Assembly (NCBI GenBank): GCA_009760855.2
Contig: WPIO01000002.1
Coordinates: 10,054,501 to 10,118,500, forward strand
Origin: Cristatella mucedo
Lineage: Eukaryota; Bryozoa; Phylactolaemata; Cristatellidae
Direction of reading: 5' to 3'
DNA length: 64,000 bases
This document shows, one piece after another, positions 36,181 through 47,339 of this stretch. The notes beneath the pieces are model-generated. The model saw only the letters and a program-made list of their open reading frames with translations, made no database searches and had not been told where the DNA came from. The first letter of the stretch is position 1, and each line of letters begins with the position of its first letter. The position numbers and the translations under genes were made by a program.

Positions 36181-36329
36181 TAAGCTTTTCCTTCACGGCC
36201 TGCTTTTATCTAATGGGGCTTTACTAGGAGATATTGTTATTGTTCTTATAATCACAATTATAAACTTCTCTCTTCACCAACTAGGTTTCCCTGAATGCAA
36301 TATCTAAGCCGAGTGCTACTGCAAGCACA

Positions 36330-39290
36330 ACATCGTGATGGCAATCTGAAATGGCAAGAAGCTAAATCAGACAGATTAAGACTAATATTTATATTTTGAA
36401 TTCCACAATTCTATTGACTGCAAGCCGTTAACAAGGTATTTCATCGCCGAGGCAACATAAAAGCCGGAGATACGTAAAAGGCTACTAGCCTTGCTTGCCA
36501 CGGTAGTCTAAAAAACATGCGCTTATTGAAGCAATTGGCCGTCAAGCTGTTGTGAGAGATTGTGGGCTCTCTAAAACACGTTCAAGATTCACTTGCAGAT
36601 AAATACTATGGAAAACAATGAAGAACTGTAACGTTGAGTTGGGGCGTCCATCGTCACTACCGATCTCGTTTCGTTCCATCGGCCTACATGCACGAGTCAG
36701 GAATTCCTGTGGAAGACGTTCCGCCAGATGGCTGACGATGCGAGCTGACTCTGTGAGGTGACGCCCAGGCTTCACATGCATTCGTGGCGCGTCGGCTCAC
36801 AGTGCTTGTGGTCTACTCCATTCTAAACATGACGGCAGCTGCAGCAAATGTGAAACGAGGACAGTGTGCATGCAGCTAAGTTCAGGAGTCCCAAGGATTC
36901 AGATTGGCCAGTATTTCCCAGCCGCCGAGCTATCCTTACCGAGGATCAAGGATTAATGGGTTCTCCAAGTGTGTGTTTAGTGGTAGCATCGGATTTACAC
37001 AGCGGCTGTTCTCTGAGTAGGCAGTGAGGGGCCCTGTAGCACCTAACTTGGCAATGATTCTGAGATGACTATCAAAGCCCCCCTGTCGGATCCTGCGTGA
37101 CATTCTCAGTTGCGACACATACGACTATCACTTGGCAATCTGTGTTTAGCCTGTAGCTTCATCCCAGTTCAATAAGCCACCGATCGTAACGCAAATGCTG
37201 CTGTTTTTTAAAAATTTTCATTAAAAACCTTTTAGCCGGCATTCAGAGCTCTCCTGGCTTTAATGAAGGTGTGGCGGACGCGATATTATCTAAAAAGCTC
37301 CCATGCTTACCCACACTAAAAAAATCAAAAGAGGCATGGCACGTTTTTTCAGCTGAGCGATCACTGTTGCTTGTTTCACCACGTTACTCCGTTTCCCTGG
37401 GAATTTCTTTAACTTGATAGTAGTTTTTGCATCGTCCTCATTAATTTTCGTAAGTTTAGTAAGCTGATATGGCCGGCAAATAAGTGATAAGTTAAACAAA
37501 TGTAAGGCAGCTCCGGTTTGGCTCTGGGGCTCGGTGCAGGCTTTCTCGACCTAGGCCGAAGGCTAAGGCTCCTTAGATTTTGTAGTCGCCTGGATTATGA
37601 CTGAGTTCTCTGCTTGTGATAGGCATGGAAATTAAATTTTACGTCAAATTGGTTCGCACTAAATTAGGTAGCTAAGCGACCACTCCTAACGCTGTGCGTT
37701 AGATAAGTACGTAAACGGGTTTTCCGCATCATCCACTTGACCTAGCTTAGTGAAACCTGCCTAACAAAGCTCCAATGCTCAGGCAAGTGGCCCAGTGCTT
37801 ACGTTATCCACAATTCCCTCTTATAAAAGGTGCGGCCGATGTTACATCGTCTCTCTTGATGGTGCTCGATCTGACCACTTAAGAGTTACAGCTACACCAA
37901 CCATAGCAAGAACGACTGGTTGAATCACTTTGTTTAATAATAATAAAAATAATATGCTTTAAATTATAGCCTAGCGGTGGGCCTATCTTGACTATAAATA
38001 GGAGTAGAAAAAACTGGTAAGATTGCTCCACACGTGAGTTTGCAGGGAGCTGATTAATGCACTTGGTCGTAAAGTGGTTGGTACAGCTGCTGCGAGAAAC
38101 TATCAAGCACACATTTTTAAACTGGTGATGAAAAGTCATTTGAATAATCAATTTGAATAGTATCCGTTTTTAATGATCGCTTTTAGAAACTGTTGCTTGC
38201 TTCCGAAAGGCTTTGACGTGTGTTTAGTGGTTGGAACAATTGCAACATGCTTGATTTGGGCAGTGGCACAGTGCACAGAATCCAAGACCTACCAGCATAG
38301 AATAAAATTAAAGCGCCCTGCTACTGCTGTGAGAATGAATTGGGCTTCCATTATACTTAATGCTGCAAATTCTAGGTGTTTCTAGAGATTTCAAGGTGTC
38401 AGTCGAGAATTAGCTCTATGCTTTTGGAGCATGCAGACTAAAAGCACTGTCTCCAAATTTTTAGATCTAAGTTCGAGACGTCTCCAAATGACTTTAGCAT
38501 AAGCTTAGACCACTAAGCTAGCGTAAGATCAGTGGTAAACCAGAGGCAGTCCGGTCAACGGTGCACAGTGTGTTTAGCCAGAGGAGCGAAGTCGTCGGAC
38601 ATTTCGGTTATTGTCGTGTGGAGCAATCAATCGATAGTGAATACTCAGACGATTGATTGAGCAGATGAGATACAGTATATTCTGTCTAAGGGACAGTTCC
38701 GATGTCAAGTGTCTTGATGATTGGTTATTCTCAGCTAGTTTTAGATGAGGAGTGCACAGAGTCTAGTCTAAGATTTGTATGTGGACAGATAAGCCAAATT
38801 GGATATACAAAACTTAGTAGACTTAGCCTGCCGTTCTAGGAGAAAATTTGGTTAGGTTCTTTACCCTGGATGTGAGAAGGGCTACGCACATGAGCCTCAA
38901 GAGACAGTGAGTCCGTATGTTCAGGGAATTTGGTAGTAAGTATTCAGGAAGTTATCAAAATGCACGCTGAAATCACACGTAGTGAGAAAGTATCGACTTG
39001 CAGCACGGAGAATCGAAATGGGACCAGAGGAAAATGGGTTAACGGTAGAGTAGGTGGCTGGGGGAAAATTGACTACTATCCCCCACAGGTAGCTTGCTGT
39101 TTGGTGAACACAAATCAAACGATTCGAAATACTGTTTCCAGGGGACTGCAGACGGCTTTTAATTGGAGGACCTGTGTGAAATATTAGCGACTTCACCTCC
39201 AGTCGATATCGATGTCGTTGTCAGTCGTCGGTTTATAGATATTCGCCAAGTTTTGGTTAAGGCTAGCAAGTAGAGGCTGTTTAGGAAAAG
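36330..39290 (+). repeat. Rep-A copy 3, full unit (about 2.96 kb)
   Basis: Same start ('cagacagattaagac'), internal order and end ('aggctgtttaggaaaagagc') as 5490-8405. A LINE-A-like (AAT)n patch occurs at about 37935-37950. It is followed head-to-tail by another copy. Confidence 0.6.
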
Positions 39291-40905
39291 AGCTCGCTTA
39301 AAACGGCAAGGAACTAGATCGGACAGATTAAGTCTCATATTAAATTCTCCAGCATTGCTCAGCTGCCCAACTATCGCTACCGACTATAGAGGGATTGATG
39401 CAGGTGCGAAGTGTGTGCTAATTGTTGGCATCAGATTCACTCACCGGCTTTCCTCTGAATATGCAGTGGGGGCCCTGTGGCATCAAACTTGGCAATAATT
39501 CTGAGATGACTAGTCAAACCCCTTGGTTGGGCCCCGAGGGATCTTCTCAGTTGTGACAGACGCCGACTACCATTTGGCAATCTGTATTTCGCCTTTTGAC
39601 GAATCCCAGTTCATTAAGCCGATAAGCCTAATACAAATACTGCTGTTTTTCGGATTTTTCGTCAAATGCCTCTTAGCGGCAGTCAGAGCTCTCCAAGCCA
39701 CAATAAACGTGTTGCGGCCGTGAAACTAGCTAAAAAGCTTTTTTATTTACCCGGAAGAAAATAAAATAAAAGGGCCATGACCCCTTTTTCGCATCTAAGC
39801 GATCGATCACTGTTGCTTGTCTGACCACATTGCTCTCTTTCTCTGGGAAACGCATTAATTTGATACTAAATTTGTGCAGTCCGTAGTAATTTTCGTAGGT
39901 TTCGTAAGCGGATACGACCAGCAAAGAACTAATGTTAGTTAGGGGAAGGAATTTTACCCTGGTTCGATCCCTGGGCTCGATGTAGGCTTTTGTCAACCTA
40001 GGCCGCAGGCAAAAGCTACTCGGAATTTTTGGGAACCTGGATGATGACTTATTTCTCTACTAGCCACAAAAACAAATAAATTGTAAGTCAAATTGGCTGG
40101 CACCAAAATTAGGTTGCTAAACTACCCCACTTAACGTTACCTTTTAGATCGGTACAGAGCTTGATTTTCCTCACCCTCTATATGACCTTGCTCGGTACTT
40201 CATCCCTAATGAAGCTTCGATGCTAGGGCATGTCGCCCAAATTTTACTTTGTCCGTGTTTACCTCTCAATAACGGTTAGGCCAATGTCAGGGGGTTTATC
40301 TTAATAGTGAATTATCTGACCATTCGCCAGCTACAGCTGCACCAACCGTAGCAGGATATACTGGTGAAATTGCTTCGTTTGTTGATTACAAGCACTTAAG
40401 CCTTACACTGAAGCCTGTTTGTGGGTCTATCTTGACTTTAAGTAGTGGCAAAATCATTAGGGGAAATTGCACCACATATGAGCCATACTTAACGAAATTT
40501 GCAGACAGCTGCTTGATGCACTTCGTCGTAAAGTTGTGAGTACAGATGCTGCTAGCAACTATCTAGAAACGATCTTAAATCAGAGAACAAAATACATTCC
40601 TACCCAATCTCAATTTAAATTGATATCTTATAGAAACTTCACGCGTTCTTTAAAATTTGGAATGAACGTGGTTTGTATTATGAACGATTGCAACATGCTT
40701 GATTTGGGCAGAGGCACCATGCACAGAATAAAATCTCCGAACAGCATTGGAAAAAACCGTAAAGTACCTTGCTAATGCTGTGAGACGAAATTAAGCCTCA
40801 GTATATTTTAATGCTGCCAATGCTATGGATTTCATGGTGTCAGTCTGGAATGAGCTGCTTGCTTTTGGAGCATGCCTACTGCCAGCACTGTCTCCAAGGG
40901 AAAAG
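39290..40905 (+). repeat. Rep-A copy 4, partial
   Basis: Starts with the unit head, skips to the 'cagcattgctcagctg' block, then follows the Rep-A order. It stops at 'ggagcatgcctactgccagc...ctccaag' where the viral block begins. The junction with the viral DNA is at about 40905-40935. Confidence 0.55.
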
Positions 40906-40934
40906 AAGCCAGGACGAGCAGCTAGAAAGTCGTA

Positions 40935-41034
40935 GATTTTCTAAATTAGTAAGTTTATTCTCTAAATTTAATGCTTCTTGAACACTTCCTCTGTAAGGTT
41001 TGCTTTTACTTGTGTATATTTTACCATTTATCAT
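40935..41034 (-). pseudogene. Viral gene, N-terminal fragment (unknown function)
   Basis: An ATG at 41034 opens a minus-strand frame of about 33 codons, rich in Lys, Ser and Asn, just downstream of the packaging ATPase remnant (spacer 11 bases). The composition is AT-rich like the rest of the viral block. It runs into non-viral Rep-A-associated sequence at about 40935, so the 3' part was lost at the integration or rearrangement boundary. Function unknown. Confidence 0.45.
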
Positions 41035-41045
41035 CTTACCTATAT

Positions 41046-41713
41046 TCAATTAAAAATAGTTATTAATTGTTTGTCTGTATTATCAACAGACCAAAATCTT
41101 CCTTCTGATTCTGTTTTGGTTAGATAAATAACACAATAACTAAATCTATTTCTAGTGCACGAGTTTACCCATTCTTTAAATATTTTCTTATCTATATCAC
41201 CAACATATGAATCACGAATGTATCGATGTCAGTATTATTTTGTGTAAAGATTATAATCATATTTATATTGTTTCTTATTTCTCTTCAAGGAATATTAGTG
41301 AATCCTTGAGCAAGATAAAATATGTTCCATTATTTATGTCTACCTCTAGTAAAATAGTCCAATATCTTAGATTGATCTTCTGTCATTAAATCATCCAATA
41401 CAACAACATTCTTACACTTCTTATAAGAATCAACTTCTGGCATACTATCAATTCCATTAACCCAAACATAAGCAGGTTTATCTTTAATCATTGACATAAG
41501 ACCACGATATAACATTTGATCTAAACTAGAAGCGATGATTGTACATTTATCATAATTAAGCATACCATAAAATATCCAATTCATTACTAGTTGTGATTTA
41601 CCTGTTCCACTTGGTCCAAGCACTAATGCTCTAATAGGAACTTTGGGTAATGGTTCATTATGCCTAGTATCTATATCCTGTCCAAAATTGAAAGCTCCAA
41701 CTTGCAATGACAT
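41046..41713 (-). pseudogene. FtsK/HerA-type DNA-packaging ATPase (broken)
   Basis: In adintoviruses and Polintons this P-loop ATPase drives genome packaging into the capsid. The chosen start is the ATG at 41711-41713, because the longer reading upstream overlaps the divergent neighbour. Walker A GPSGTGKS is at residues 33-40, a Walker B strand ending in VVVLDD at about 103-108, and a TRGRHK arginine-finger-type motif at 122-127. A TAA at 41330-41332 then ends this frame. The conserved continuation is visible in another frame (FYLAQGF, then IRNNINMIIIFTQNN), with a TGA at 41285-41287. A further frameshift near 41213-41230 precedes a third segment that ends at a TGA at 41046-41048. So there are two frameshifts and one internal stop, and the gene is dead. 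Total span of about 222 codons is normal for this compact ATPase family. Confidence 0.8.
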
Positions 41714-41734
41714 TTTTTCTATATTATAATAGAT
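41714..41734. promoter_or_regulatory. Divergent AT-rich viral promoter
   Basis: The 21-base spacer between the divergent ATPase and zinc-ribbon genes contains ATATTATAAT (41721-41730). Closely related motifs fill the other divergent spacers at 47340-47390 and 49091-49102. Confidence 0.4.
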
Positions 41735-41998
41735 ATGGAAATTTGTTGTTTGAAATGTAAAAAACAAACTGATAAAATCCATGAACATTATGTCAAAATA
41801 GATTTAACTAAAGGAATGAGTGGAATGTTAAAAGGTGTTTGTACTATTTGCGATAGTAAGAAGTCAAAAATTGTTAAATTAAGATCTGGCACTGGTGCTT
41901 CATTTTCTCATGGTAAAAGATTAGGAACAGCATCAAAAGGTGAAGGTGTTTCATTTTCTCATGGAAGAAGATTAGGAACAGGATCTGTACAGTTACCT
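41735..41998 (+). pseudogene. Zinc-ribbon segment of the viral protease gene, 5' part (split by LINE-B)
   Basis: Starts with an ATG on the plus strand. Cys pairs C5-x2-C8 and C36-x2-C39 form a zinc ribbon of the DUF5679 kind, known in giant and midsize dsDNA viruses. A basic tail follows with a duplicated SFSHGKRLG / SFSHGRRLG motif, resembling small basic core proteins. At residue 87 the viral sequence stops in TTACCT (41993-41998) and LINE-B begins. The same six bases and the same codon phase reappear at 45474, so the uninterrupted gene probably ran on into the protease. The frame read through to 42049 is LINE sequence and is not part of the protein. Confidence 0.65.
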
Positions 41999-42113
41999 AT
42001 TCCTCCCCGCGCTAAAGAGCGGCCTCGGGCGACTCCTAGCGTGGTGTAGACCTTTACTTGATTTCTCCGTAATACCTTCGGGTATTCCGTTGCTATCTTC
42101 TCTGTGACTATTT

Positions 42114-43391
42114 GTGAGCTGTCCTCGGATATGCTACACAAAACAGGACCTGCTTAGAATAAGAGGCGATGTCGCCATTAGTCGATACCTACCGGCGGGC
42201 CTTCTCCGGCGGGTCAGTGATAACCTTCCTGCATCCTGCGTTCGCCCTATCAACAGCTCGGCTATCAAACCTACGACTCGTAAGTTTAAAGCGCTGAATA
42301 GTACTTGTTGCGGTAGTAGCCCACCCGCCGTAGCCCAGCACGTTGTGAAACGTCATCCGACGGCCGTTACCAAGGTCCAATTCAAATTCGAAGAGCCAGC
42401 GTCCGCCGGGCCGGACGCAAACGGTAGAGAATACAAGCCACTTCATCGCCGTCACCCAGTTGTTGGATAGCCTCTTAAATTCCGCCTAATAAATGTCCGC
42501 TCGCTAAAAACCAAGGGGTTACTTATCCGCGATCAGGTAGTCCAGGAGAAGCTAGATGCATTTCTGCTTACCGAAACCTGGATGACGCCTTGTTCCAGTA
42601 GCTGTATTTCCGAGACCACCCCACCCGGGTTCTCATTCTATCAGTCCATGCGTTCTGACAAGGTTGGTGGCGGGGTTGAAATTGTTGTTCGCGAATCGTT
42701 TCGCTATAAAATGTGCAGTTTCTCGCATGGGTCATCGTTTGAATCGGTTGCTATCAGGTCTTCATCAAAGACAATGCCTCTCACCGTTGTGATATACCGG
42801 CCCCCTTCTGGCTGTCTAAACTTGTTTATAGAGGAGTTTTCAGAGTTCCTCGCTAAAATATTTGTGTGTGACAGGCCGCTACTGATTGTAGGAGACTTCA
42901 ATATTCACGTTGACAACCCTAGCAACAGCCAGGTCCGCTCATTTCTTGACTGTCTGGAGAATTTTGGTTTGGCCCAACACGTTAATCATAGCACCCACGT
43001 CGGTGGCCACATTCTAGATCTCGTGATCACTAAGGATGTCCTTCCCACTGACTTTGTGGTGTGCCCACTGACCCTCTCAGATCATTGCTGGGTCTCGTTT
43101 ACTGTTCCTGCTCCCTCGTACGTACAGGGCAATGTCGAATTTGTCAAACGACGTAACTTACAAAGCATTGATATGGACAAGTTTTTGAAATCTGTTTGTG
43201 ATGCAGGTCTTCTTGATCTGCATTCAGACTCGACCGGCAGCCTCGATACCCTCACTGATGCGATGAACATGACACTCAGGAGTGCTCTTGACAGGCATGC
43301 TCCCGTTCGCTCTATCCGTGTTCAAAGTCGTCGAGATTTCTTTCAATTTACAAAAAACTCCTTAAGATGCGTCGGGTTAAGCTCAGGCTAG
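42114..43391 (+). pseudogene. LINE-B ORF: N-terminal region and apurinic-type endonuclease
   Basis: One frame covers a basic N-terminal region (42114-42470), a single TAG at 42471-42473, then the endonuclease. Visible endonuclease motifs are NVRSLKTKG near the start, LTETW, the VGDFN catalytic motif at about 42888-42902, and SDH at about 43077-43085. The domain nicks target DNA to prime reverse transcription. A frameshift near 43370 separates it from the polymerase part. Fold and motif order fit CR1/L2/Rex-group elements. Confidence 0.8.
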
Positions 43392-43569
43392 AACGTCGTT
43401 TCAAGAAATCGGGGTCTGAGGCAGATCTAGTCAATTTTAAAGACTTCCTTCGAGTTTACACCCGAAAGCTTAAAAAACCAGGGCTTCTTTTTTCATTAGA
43501 AAGCTGAATTCCTGCCACTCGGAAAATAAACAGATTTATAAGACAGTAAACCATTTACTGGCCAATGTT

Positions 43570-44814
43570 GTGAGGTCTGACTCCCCAGATATTAGGGGCT
43601 CAGCCGAAAAGTTTTCAGCCTTCTTTAGTGAAAAAATTGTGCACATTCGTGCCTCCATTAAGCCCCCTTCGACCAAAACAATCGCCGTTCCTCAACCTGT
43701 GACCTTTCTTAATAGGTTCTCCGATGTTTCTGCCTGTGATGTGGCTGCCTTAATAAGGTCAAGCAAAAAGAGCTCGTCTCCTGAAGACCCTATACCTTCA
43801 TCTCTGTGGTCTTCACTAGCAGACCAACTTAGCCCTGCCATAACCAAGATTTTTAATGCTTCTTTGGAAAGACGGGTCGTCCCCAAGTCTTTAAAATCGG
43901 CAATCGTTAGACATATTCTTAAAAAGCCTGGATTAGTCACAGAGGTCCTAGCAAACTATCGTCCAGTTTCCCTTCTTCAGTTCTTATCAAAGATTCTTGA
44001 AAAAATTGTTGTTAAGCAGCTAGTTGAACGTATTGAAAATAATAGAATGTCAGAAACATTTCAATCAGGGTTCAAGAGGCAGCACTCAACTGAAACTGCT
44101 CACCTCCGTGTTAACAATGACATTATACATGGCAACGACGACGGGAATGTCACTGCCGTAGCTCTGTTAGATCTGTCTGCTGCCTTCGACACCATTGATC
44201 ACGAAGTTCTGCTTGAACGATTGAGAACAACAATCGGTTTGGCAGACGAAGCACTGGCGTGGTTTAAATCATACTTGTCTAATCGTGTTCAATCCGTGTC
44301 GTGTGTGGGTCAGGTCTCAGACATGAGAAGTGTCACCTGTGGAGTCCCTCAAGGGTCTGTACTCGGTCCCTTGCTGTTCTCCATTTATACGTAACCTCTG
44401 GGAAAAGTGATTAAGGCCCATGGAATAGGATATCACTTCTATGCTGACGATACTCAGCTGTATTTGTCATTCAGACTGTCGGAATCTGCTGCAGCAACTG
44501 AGAAACTGAATGCTTGCCTTGCCGATATTCGATCCTGGATGTCGGAAAACTTCCTGAAATTAAATGACGATAAAACCGAACTGCTTCTCATAGGACACCC
44601 TAAGCGTGTGGCTGGATTAAAAGGCTTTGCTGTTCTAATAGGTGATGATATTGTGCGACCTTCACCACGTGCTCGTAATTTAGGTGTCGTGTTCGACAAC
44701 TGGCTCAATTTCAAAATCTTCATTCAGAAGACTGCCTCTACAGCTAGCCATCACATCCGATCCCTATCCAAGATTAGGAGCTGTCTCCCACTGGTTTGCA
44801 AAAAATTTAACTAG
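43570..44814 (+). pseudogene. LINE-B ORF: reverse transcriptase
   Basis: The frame carries the classic motif order: NYRPVSLL, FQSGFKRQHSTETA, LLDLSAAFDTIDH (catalytic Asp), GVPQGSVLGPLLF, an in-frame TAA at 44392-44394, then YHFYADDTQLYLS (YADD) and FLKLNDDKTELLLIG. The frame closes at 44814. One stop inside the catalytic domain plus frameshifts on both sides make it inactive, yet the residues are well preserved, so the insertion is comparatively young. Confidence 0.85.
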
Positions 44815-44888
44815 CTCTTTAGTTTTGTCTCGGCTTAATTATTGTAATTCCCTTTCGGCTGGGCTGCCAAAGAAAGCCACAGCGGACT

Positions 44889-45416
44889 ATGAATATGGCT
44901 GCAAGGCTAGTCTTCAAGTCCCAGCGGTTTGAGCACGTGTCGCCTTTGCTGAAAGAGCTAGGATGGTTGCCGGTTGAGCAAAGGATACAGAGCAAAGTTC
45001 TTACGCTGACCCACAAGGCCCGCCACGGCTTGGCTCCTTCGTACCTAGCTGAACTGCTACGTCAGTTTCAGCCTGTTCGTGCCCTGAGGTCCTGTGTGGA
45101 CAATAAATTAGCTGTCCCATTTCTCCGCTTAAAGACAGTTGGCGACAGAAGCTTTAGCTCTGCAGGTCCTAGACTGTGGAACTCGCTTCCACAATTCTTA
45201 CGCAACGACAACTACTCTCTTACTGCCGACTATGGCGCATCTTTTTCAGCGGTCCCGAGCTGCTACTTCTTTGCTACTCACTACCTCAACGGCTCTCCTG
45301 ACTCTGCTATGCTTCCCACTTTCTCTTTGTTGCGTGAGACGAAGTCTGTTGGCTACCGAATGCGTACCGAAAGCCGCTTAGGCTGTGAGTGCACTATACA
45401 AAACTCTCCTGCGTAA
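44889..45416 (+). pseudogene. LINE-B ORF: C-terminal domain
   Basis: In a different frame from the polymerase segment. It carries the conserved CR1/L2-group C-terminal signature: NMAARLV, LGWLPVEQRIQSKV, GLAPSYLAELL and GPRLWNSLP. It ends at a TAA just before the 3'UTR. The domain is diagnostic of the group; its function is not settled. Confidence 0.8.
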
Positions 45417-45473
45417 CACCCACATGGTCTTTATGACTTTGTGGAGTTATAGACGGAGATACATTACATTACA

Positions 45474-45968
45474 TTACCTGCTATCTTTGCAGGAATATCA
45501 AATGAACTTGGTAAAAAATTCTCCGGTAGTGCTAAGAGATATACTTCAGGTGTTGGTGGTTGTGCAGATAAAGAACAAATGATTGTAGAACTAAAACAGG
45601 CAATTTACAAACTAAAAAACGTACAATCAACACCTTTAACTGATATAGAAATAAACAATTATATAAAAGAATTAGGTATACAGAGTTTTTTAGGTGTGTT
45701 TGCAAGAGATGAACTAACAAAACCATTAAATAATGAATGTCTTATTTGTAATACTGATGATTCTCAAAAAGAAATATATCACTGGGTAGCACTTAAAAAA
45801 GAAGGAAGAAAACGTTTTTACTTTGATTCATTCGGTGCACCACCTATGCCGGAAGCAATACATTATTTTGGTGTTATACCGACATTTCAAACATTTAAGC
45901 TACAAGAATACGATCAAACAGATTGTGGAAGAAGATGCTTAATCTTTTTAAAACTAATGCAAGAATAA
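45474..45968 (+). CDS. Adenain-like cysteine protease (5' part severed by LINE-B)
   Basis: A C48/C5-type maturation protease that trims virion proteins in adenoviruses, Polintons and adintoviruses. The first in-frame ATG after the LINE is at 45579, giving 129 residues, but the frame is open back to the LINE boundary at 45474. Counting from 45579, the likely catalytic residues are His68 in YHWVAL, Asp83 in YFDSFG and Cys116 in DCGRRC, with Gln109 seven residues before the Cys as in adenain. The gene is intact from the LINE junction to its TAA. It lies directly upstream of two small plus-strand genes. Confidence 0.8.
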   Translation, partial: LPAIFAGISNELGKKFSGSAKRYTSGVGGCADKEQMIVELKQAIYKLKNVQSTPLTDIEINNYIKELGIQSFLGVFARDELTKPLNNECLICNTDDSQKEIYHWVALKKEGRKRFYFDSFGAPPMPEAIHYFGVIPTFQTFKLQEYDQTDCGRRCLIFLKLMQE

Positions 45969-46029
45969 GATTTTTGATCGAAAATGGAAATACTAATTTA
46001 ATTTAAACATTTTTTTCCTCATATAAGAA

Positions 46030-46320
46030 ATGGATAACAAAAAATTCGTAGTACTTGAAAATGCCTCTGTTGTAATTCCTAAAGGAAAACCAGCACGTGT
46101 TCATATTAAAGAGGAAATGAGTAAAGATTCTAAACCTTACTTCAATGCATGGATGTATATCACTGAAGATATGAGACCTGTTCTAGAAGATATTGCTAAT
46201 AGAGCAAGTATGAAACTTGAATATAGTGGATATAATATGTCAAGTCGTTTAACTATTGGTATAAGAATTACATTTGGCACTAAACCAAGTATATTTTTGA
46301 TCAAAAGAATAAAAAAATGA
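46030..46320 (+). CDS. Small viral protein, unknown (96 residues)
   Basis: An intact frame in the AT-rich viral block, 61 bases after the protease. The protein is basic with many short beta-type stretches, and its mid-region is MKLEYSGYNMSSRLTIGIRI. No Cys pairs, signal peptide or membrane helix are clear. Its stop overlaps the ATG of the next gene (ATGA), which suggests co-transcription. CATATAAG lies just before its ATG. I do not recognise the family. Confidence 0.6.
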   Translation: MDNKKFVVLENASVVIPKGKPARVHIKEEMSKDSKPYFNAWMYITEDMRPVLEDIANRASMKLEYSGYNMSSRLTIGIRITFGTKPSIFLIKRIKK

Positions 46321-46514
46321 AATTCGGTTATGTTGCTGAAATAATTCAAAAATTTGGAAATAACTTTGCTGTTACCGGTATTCTAGATGGAGGTTATGTA
46401 ACTAAAGATACTTATAATTTAGAACAAAGACTTAATATTAGATTAAAGTTGGAACAAGTTAAAGTGTATGCTGTTGATAAGCATCAAGATAAATTTAATC
46501 CTGCTGATTATTAG
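46317..46514 (+). CDS. Small viral protein, unknown (65 residues)
   Basis: An intact frame that overlaps the preceding gene by four bases. The product is short and mixed charge, beginning MKFGYVAEIIQKFGNN, with no recognisable domain. It is followed by a short AT-rich spacer shared with the convergent PLA2-type gene, so the two transcription units meet tail to tail at 46515-46571. Confidence 0.55.
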   Translation: MKFGYVAEIIQKFGNNFAVTGILDGGYVTKDTYNLEQRLNIRLKLEQVKVYAVDKHQDKFNPADY

Positions 46515-46571
46515 ACACTAAAAAAACAAAACATAAAAACACATAAAACATAAAGCAAAACAAAAATTAGA

Positions 46572-47339
46572 TTATATCTTTTTTTTACTTATAGCTAACA
46601 TTTTATCTACAAGATTCTTCGCATAATTCGTTATTTTACTTATACTTGATGGATTGGATACTTTGTCTTTTAAGAAGTCCATTGCAAATTGACTATCTAA
46701 CATACCACCAACATTAAGGCCAAAACCTAGTTTATCTTTAGCAGCCATAATAGCCGCCACCGTTTTTGCATCTTCTCTAACGTAAGCAGGTTGTCATGGA
46801 TCAAGCGCAATACGTGCAGCAGATTCAGCAAGAACAAGATCTGATAAGTTTCGTATTTCTGTTCTTCTTGGTTCCGGCTCTGATGCTGTCTCCGTATAAG
46901 TATGATCACAGATGAGAGCCCTAGAATCAAGATCATTAACTCTAACATAAGACTCATCCATTTTTTTCGCGAATTTTGTGCCGGGCCCGACATAGCTATA
47001 TTTTCCTGTATTATTAAAACTTCCGCCATCTATATATTCTGATTTTATTTCTTTTGGCAGTCTTAAGTGAAATTCTTTACCACCTGATAATTTATTGATA
47101 ATATTGAAAATACCACTTCCTGTTTTTCTATTTGCTTTCAATTGATTAGGACTTAAATTTAATTGCAATCCAGTATTTTTACTTCTACTCTTTTCTATTC
47201 TAGCTAGTTGAGTCTTTTTAAGAAGAATTGGAATACTACCAGAAAGGTCTGCATGTTTCAAACGAATTGAGATCGGTTCTTTAGAACTATGAATTAGTTT
47301 TAGTTGATCGGATAATGATAGTTTTGCTTCGTGATACAT
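46572..47339 (-). pseudogene. Virion protein with parvovirus VP1-like phospholipase A2 domain (one stop; catalytic His replaced)
   Basis: Start chosen at ATG 47337-47339, since upstream codons are promoter-like. Residues 25-88 show the repeated hydrophobic/Lys pattern seen in minor virion proteins of adintoviruses (for example LQLNLSPNQLKANRKTGSGI). A PLA2-like domain follows: calcium-loop YVGPGTK at 116-122, LDSRA at 137-141, and CDHTY at 144-148 where the family has HDxxY. Thus the catalytic His position is Cys144 while Asp145 and Tyr148 remain. A TGA at 46794-46796 interrupts the frame after residue 181, in a context compatible with CGA to TGA decay, and the same frame continues cleanly to 46572. 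Full length is about 255 residues. In parvoviruses this domain helps breach endosomal membranes. Confidence 0.7.

Larger units (their letters stand above)
42000..45479 (+). mobile_element. LINE-B (CR1/L2-like), nearly full length, inserted in the viral protease gene
   Basis: A 3.5-kb non-LTR retrotransposon, clearly more GC-rich than the flanking viral DNA. It begins with a GC-rich 5' end ('ccccgcgctaaagagcggcc') and ends in (ACATT)3. It is flanked by TTACCT on both sides (41993-41998 and 45474-45479), consistent with a short target-site duplication. It carries an endonuclease and reverse transcriptase reading frame in several broken pieces. Collinear decayed copies lie at 17181-22160, 22655-23552, 52630-52925 and 62510-63125. 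Confidence 0.9.

Noticed and set aside
41999-42049. C-terminal end of the 104-codon zinc-ribbon frame
   Set aside because: The last codons are LINE-B 5' sequence, not viral.
46727-47029. 100-codon frame overlapping the PLA2-type gene
   Set aside because: Same strand but another frame. The PLA2-type frame carries the recognisable motifs, so this is a shadow.
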